Assembly (NCBI GenBank): GCA_026826555.1
Contig: JAKSZT010018048.1
Location: forward strand, 341,409 to 405,408
Origin: Tolypeutes matacus
Lineage: Eukaryota > Chordata > Mammalia > Cingulata > Chlamyphoridae
Direction: 5' to 3'
DNA: 64,000 bases
How positions within the stretch are numbered: position 1 is the first letter of the stretch; each line of letters begins with the position of its first letter. Shown in pieces: positions 58,991 to 64,000 of the stretch. The translations under genes and the position numbers were made by a program. The notes under the pieces are model-generated. The model did no database searches and had not been told where the DNA came from. It saw only the letters and a list, made by a program, of their open reading frames with translations.

Positions 58991-60172
58991 TTTTAATTTT
59001 TTTCTAATACTTTTATATTTTTTAATATACATTTTTATTTTTTCAAAAGATACTGAGATTACATGAATGTTACACAAAAATTATAGGGGATTCCTGTATG
59101 CCCTGCTCCCTACCCCTTCCATATTTTCCCACAGTAAATGCGTCCATCATTAGGGTGGTACATTTGTTAAAATTGATGAACACATTTTAAAGCATTGCCA
59201 CTAAACATGGATTATAATTTACATTGTAGTTTACACTTTTTCCCACACAATTTTGTAAGTTATGACAAGATATATAATGGGCTGTATCTGTCATTGCAAT
59301 GTCATTCAGGAAAATCTCCAAGTCCTGAAAATGCTCCCAATATTACACCTATTTTTCTCTCTTCTTCCCCTCAGAACCTCCCGTGGCCACTGCCTCCACA
59401 TCAATGATAAAATTCTTCCATTGATAGAATCACAATAAATCTATAGTAGAATACCAGTGTCTAGTCCATCCTTCACTCTCCAATCTTGAGGATTCTAGGA
59501 TGGTGATGCCCACTCTATCTCTAATTGAGAGGGGGCTTAGATGCCATGGGGCAGATGTATGGACTATCTTGCTTGAAGTTGCAGATTCTCTTTGTTCCTT
59601 GGGATGGTTGTTGTCCATCTTTAGCTCTTTGTTAGTTGTCCTGGGTGAATCCAATGAACTGAGAATAGGTGCCGCAACTCTGCTGAATAATAGGGCCTAG
59701 TTGGCACATAGACAGCCCAAAGATTTATGTCGCTTGGACATACAACTATAGGCTCAAATGAAGAGCAGAAGGCCATGTGTAGGGAAACTACAACTGTGCA
59801 CAACTCTGTCACACTGGGGAGCATAAATTCCCAAGTGGGGACCACTGGCAGGGCACCAAACTTCTGAGCTGTCTGCCTTGCTTATACTCTCTGGATGCCT
59901 CCAGAGAACTAAGGAGCCCTCCTTTTTGAGGCAATATTTACTTTGGCAATCAATGAGATATTGCTGAGGTGTGCATAAGTGTAACCTCTGGAATGACCTC
60001 CTAACTGACTTTGAAGTCTCTTAGCCATTTAAACTCATTTGCCTTTACCCTTTCCCCCTTTTGGTCAAGGTGTTTTTCCAGTTGCATTGCTAGCAGGTAC
60101 TTGGTAGTAATCTCTTTGTGTCAAGGAAACTCATCCCCAGGAGTCATCTTCCACACTGGGGGCCAACCAGAT
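58991..60172 (-). mobile_element. L1 3' UTR, minus strand
   Basis: Collinear with 20835 and 47713: TTGTTAGTTGTCCTGG, CATTGATGAACACA-type text and the AAACTCATTTG segment. No coding part. It ends near 60172, where a different, older L1 sequence starts. Confidence 0.8.
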
Positions 60173-60690
60173 ATTCTTCATCTTTAGTTGTTGGTACATG
60201 TACTATAATTATGAGTGCAGTCAAATGTAAAGCTACCATATTCCTTTGGATATTTCACATATTTTACAAATCTTTTCAAATATGTTTGCCCTTTTTATGC
60301 GGTTGTTTACTTTTTATTATTGAGTGTTAAATATTCTTTATAATTCTAGTTATAAGTCCTTTGTTGAATATATATTTTCCAAATCTTTTCCTCCAGTGTG
60401 TTCTTTGTATCTTAATTTTTCTTAAGAGTGTTTCTTTTTATGTCAATATCACATAGTCTTTTGTTCTTTGGTTGATTAATAATCCTTAAAATCAGGTGTT
60501 ATGTGTTTTCCATTTTCTCATTTTCAAATTTTTTGTCATTTACATATTTTGATTTTTCATATAGATGTTACAATCAACCATTCAATTTTAACAACAAAAG
60601 ACTACATAGGTATTCAGGAGATTGCATTATGTGCTTTATTGCAAATTTTCTGGTAAAATATTCCCTCTCCCATCCTTGCATTTTGCTGAT
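60173..60690 (-). mobile_element. Old LINE-1 (L1M-type) fragment
   Basis: Plus-strand text such as GTTGTTTACTTTTTATTATTGAG and CCTTTGTTGAATATATATTTTCCAAATC is the antisense of the distal part of ancient L1. Strongly diverged. Confidence 0.6.
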
Positions 60691-60762
60691 ATATATATAA
60701 ATATCAGCAATATAGTATATATATATTAATTAAATATATATATATATATATATATATACAAT
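60691..60762. repeat. (TA)n-rich simple repeat
   Basis: TATATA runs at 60691-60700 and 60710-60762, broken by ATTAATTAAA. Confidence 0.9.
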
Positions 60763-62289
60763 TACAACTCAAAGTATTAGAAAAAAACTGTAGAAAAACT
60801 AAGTTCAAATATTTTAAAAATCTTTAAAGAATCTGTAAGAAAAGCCATAATATCAACGCTGTGACAAGATATGTACAAAATGTTGGAAGGAATTAACAAG
60901 AAAAAATCTTGTTAAATTTAAAATCTATATAATGAAAAATATTCTGCAAAAAGAAGTAAAATTATAGACATTCCAAAACAAACACAAAGAGAGAGAATTT
61001 TTCTTAGATACAGGACAGAATGAAGAGTAATAGAGTTCCTTAGAGCATAGATTGAAAACCCCACTTTTGTTATGTCAGAAATGCAAATGTTTCAGGTACT
61101 ATGATTATCTACTTGGAAACTTATTGAATCACCTGAAATCTTAAAGCAATGAGAAGATTTCCTAAGGTAGTGAGTTGGATACTAATATGCTGAAATCATC
61201 AGCACATCTAGAAGAAACCAACCTTTAAAAGAAATAATACAAGAAAAGATTAATTTATAAAACAATAAGAAACATGAAGTGGTAAGAAATACATTTATGG
61301 TTTTAAAAAGTAAAATGGTAAGTTACTCTAGAAGTACAAAATAATTTTATTGAGAAATTGTAGGTTCTCCTTTGTTAAAAAAAAAACAACAACAACCTCA
61401 TTTGCTTAATGATATCAGTTGACCATAATTTAGCTGATATATGTCATACGATTCTAAATTTAAAAATTAACTCTAATATATATGATATTTTTATATTTAA
61501 ATGAAGAATAAAGTCAAATATAATTACTAAATCTCTGACAAATAAGAATAATGAAGTGGAATTTATCCTAACAACTATAATAATGTACCATAATTTCATT
61601 ATGATTTCAGTAGAGTGATTTGAATCTCACATGGTTACAGGGATTAATGGAAAAATACATTATTCTTTATAATGGATCCATTACTTGTGGGAATATAATA
61701 ATATAACACTTGATAATCATTGGCTATTTGATACACAATGTTGGGATGATTATATTTTTATTATATGTACATGTATGATCTATAACTCACATGACATAAC
61801 AGTATACTAAGAAGAAAATGAAAATCTAAGGTGTTTTTTCTTTTACTTTAATTTTAAGAAATGAGAGTTCTTAAGGAAAACATAGTGAAATCCTTGAGAC
61901 ATTGGCTAAGGACATTTTTTTCTAACTCAGAATTAACATATAAAAGAAAAAAGTAAATGTAAAAATTATACAACAAAATTAAAATAAAATAATTTTGCAC
62001 ACACAAAAATAAATAAGAACTTAAAACTGGCACTCAATAAAAATATTTACAACTCAGATTAACCAAAGGTTAATTGTTCTTATAAAAATATTGAATTTGA
62101 AAAGAAAAAATTCAATAACACAACAAGAAATGAAGAACATATAGGAAGAAAGATTTTACACATTTCAAATGCAAATATCCCTAAGTTTTAAATATATCTG
62201 TGAAGTATCAAATTTATTCAAAATGAAAATACTAACAGAAAACATCAAAAATTTTCCTACCTATAAGATAGGCAAAATTCAACATTTTG
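60763..62289. other. AT-rich interval without recognised genes
   Basis: About 1.5 kb with no gene or repeat that I can name. Confidence 0.4.
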
Positions 62290-62633
62290 AAAATGATATC
62301 TTTTAATAAGCTGCAGAGTAAATGCCATTCCTTCATGGCCTTTGAATATTTAATATGGCTGCTGGAGGTGCAAATGTTTACAGTTCCTACTGAGGACAAT
62401 TTTTCAACATGTATTAAACTAATCTATGAATTTTCTATAGTACTAATAATTGTACATCTGAGATTAATCATATATACACATACATACATATACACAGGCA
62501 CATACAAATACAAACACATTAATGTTTAAAACATTTATACAAGTTTGTTTGTTTCTGTCTTGTTCAAAATATCAGAAACTGGAAATATCCTGAGTGTCCA
62601 ATATTAAGGGTATTTTTAAAGTATAGCACGTCC
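62290..62633 (+). mobile_element. Possible old L1 fragment, target of composite copy 2
   Basis: AAACTGGAAATATCCTGAGT followed by GTCCAATATTAAGG resembles the AAATTGGAAACAACCTAAATGTCC stretch near the end of ancient L1s in sense. The match is weak. Confidence 0.4.
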
Positions 62634-62644
62634 AAAATATTTAA
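62634..62644. repeat. 11-bp TSD of composite copy 2, left
   Basis: AAAATATTTAA, repeated at 63870-63880 after the 3' end of the unit. Confidence 0.8.
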
Positions 62645-62970
62645 ATGCAAATATTCTCACTGTCCTGATTTTGTGATAATCAGGGTAGCTAAATATTCGC
62701 TATATTAGAAATCATGCACGTGTCCCCAGACCTAGTTTTTCTCCCTAGGTCTGGTTTTTGGAATGCTGGTGATAAACTAAGCTTGATTTATTATATGACC
62801 ATCCTGTATGGAAAATGACTGTAAATCTAGGTATCTTTGGTCAACCTTCAGAGATATAACAGGAGGACAGATGTGGCTCAAATGGTTGGGCATCTGTCTC
62901 CCATATGGAAGGACCTGGGTTCAGTTCCCAGGACCTGCTAATAAAAAGAAAAAAAAGAAAAATATAGAAG

Positions 62971-63221
62971 GCGTGTGGACCACCAGGTCCTGTGTGTAGG
63001 TGCGTCGCCAGGCCCTGTGGCGGGTAAGCCACCACACGCTGTGCACGGGTGTGTTGCCAGGTCCTGTGCACATGTGAGCCACCAGGCCCCATGACTGGGT
63101 GAGCCATTAGTCCCCATGTGTGGGTGCATCCACAGGCCTCACGAGCAGGCGAGCCGCCAGACCCCATCCATGGATGCACCATCAGGCCCTGCGTGCGGGT
63201 GACCCACCAGGCCCCATGAGC
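62971..63221 (+). repeat. 25-bp VNTR inside composite retroposon copy 2
   Basis: About ten GC-rich units on the pattern CCACCAGGCCCCATG...GGGTGAG, diverged from one another, 25 bp each with small indels. Confidence 0.82.
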
Positions 63222-63280
63222 CACGCAGCAACATGATGATGTAACAGGAGAGTGACTCAAGGGAGTGCCAAGACGAGACA

Positions 63281-63380
63281 NNNNNNNNNNNNNNNNNNNN
63301 NNNNNNNNNNNNNNNNNNNNNNNNNNNNNNNNNNNNNNNNNNNNNNNNNNNNNNNNNNNNNNNNNNNNNNNNNNNNNNNN
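63281..63380. other. Assembly gap (100 N) flanked by an exact 47-bp repeat
   Basis: Exactly 100 Ns, a conventional gap size. The 47 bases before it (63234-63280) recur exactly after it (63381-63427). Frames that read across it are artefacts. Confidence 0.97.
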
Positions 63381-63880
63381 TGATGATGTAACAGGAGAGT
63401 GACTCAAGGGAGTGCCAAGACGAGACACGCCGAAAAAGAAGAACTAAGGTGGTGCAGGCAATAGGATGCCTCTCACCCACATCAGAGGTTCCAAGGATTG
63501 AATCCCAGTGAAGACAGGAGTAGAAGGATGAGAAAAGTAGGCAGGAAGTGGACACAGAGTCACCCAGTGAATGGACACAGAAACAGAAAATATGAAGGGG
63601 AGGGGTAAAAATGGATAAAAGTAAATAAATCTTTAAAAAATGTATAGGGGTGGAAGGTACAGACTATAGTTAGTAGTAATACTTTGATGATGCTCTTTCA
63701 TGATATGTTGACAAATATTTCACAGCAATGTGGGGTGTTTGTGGTGGGGGTGATATGTGGGAACTTAGTATGATGTTATGCATTTTGTTTTGTAAGTTCA
63801 CGATGTTTGCTGAACACTTACAGTTTATGTATGTTCATGTATGAATGATATACTTCAATAAGTTGTTTAAAAATATTTAA

Positions 63881-64000
63881 TAACAAATAAATGCTCTGTA
63901 TATTGTGTTACCAAATATACTCTAAATTATATATATAAATACACATATTTCTGAATATTTTTATATGGTATTGATTTTTGAATTTTGTGATATGGTTCAA
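63881..64000. other. Right flank of composite copy 2
   Basis: AT-rich, nothing recognised before the window ends. Confidence 0.4.

Larger units (their letters stand above)
62645..63869 (+). mobile_element. Composite SINE-VNTR-SINE-L1 retroposon, copy 2
   Basis: Same architecture as copy 1 (10106-11182), here on the plus strand: a 5' head (62645-62857) starting within a few bases of the copy-1 start (AATATTCTCACTGTCCTGAT); a tRNA-like monomer (about 62858-62968; A box TGGCTCAAATGG, B box GGTTCAGTTCC) with an A-rich tail; a VNTR (62971-63221); a second tRNA-like monomer (about 63440-63640, containing GATTGAATCCCAG); and an L1-type 3' end to 63869. Subtracting the 100-N gap and its 47-bp duplicate leaves 1078 bp, against 1077 bp for copy 1. 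An 11-bp TSD flanks it. Confidence 0.88.

Noticed and set aside
62971..63221. CRISPR-like spaced repeat
   Set aside because: Units are contiguous 25-bp VNTR repeats with no unique spacers, inside a mammalian retroposon.
62841..63555. Frames of 138-195 codons on the minus strand
   Set aside because: They cross the N gap and read through the VNTR, the SINE and the false 47-bp repeat.

Overview
The window is about 64 kb of AT-rich, gene-poor mammalian DNA. It has no intact host gene, no rRNA and no functional tRNA gene. The best-fitting source is a xenarthran, most likely an armadillo (Dasypus). The reasons are tRNA-derived SINEs that look like the armadillo DAS family (45.9 kb, and inside the units at 10.1 and 62.6 kb), an L1 lineage with a very long shared 3' UTR, and olfactory-receptor relics. 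This is recognition by eye, not a database match.

Layout. 1-8.7 kb: a partial LTR at the left edge, an olfactory receptor (OR) fragment followed by a GC-rich A-tailed segment, a possible solo LTR, two tandem duplications, and a two-LTR endogenous retrovirus (5.04-8.69 kb). 8.7-14.6 kb: a minus-strand L1 interrupted by a ~1.08-kb composite retroposon, then a second L1 with a twin-priming inversion. 14.6-20.2 kb: mostly single-copy DNA around a broken OR14-like gene. 20.2-27.5 kb: minus-strand L1 sequence with a recognisable reverse transcriptase. 28.5-38.9 kb: an HMGB2 processed pseudogene split by a 9.2-kb full-length but inactive L1, with matching target-site duplications (TSDs). 40.6-44.4 kb: old L1, a second OR14-like pseudogene and a solo-LTR-like repeat. 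45.9-53.4 kb: a SINE and more L1, with two young L1 3' ends nested in opposite orientations. 55.4-60.7 kb: an old L1 carrying a nearly complete ERVL/MaLR-type element with two 508-bp LTRs, a 5-bp TSD and a 358-codon gag-like ORF, the longest ORF in the window. 62.6-63.9 kb: a second copy of the composite retroposon, containing a 100-N assembly gap.

Most interesting observations. (1) The composite retroposon occurs twice with the same ends and module order: unique 5' head, tRNA-like SINE, 25-bp VNTR, second tRNA-like SINE, L1-type 3' end. It resembles hominoid SVA in design but is built from xenarthran parts. (2) The ERVL-like element keeps an open gag-like frame ending in 20-residue repeats. 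(3) The L1 family carries a ~2.9-kb 3' UTR and uses several alternative 3' termini. (4) The N gap is flanked by an exact 47-bp repeat and is probably an unmerged contig overlap, not missing sequence.

Nothing here works as an operon or pathway. The biology is successive retrotransposition into a decayed olfactory-receptor neighbourhood, and the nesting order gives relative ages.
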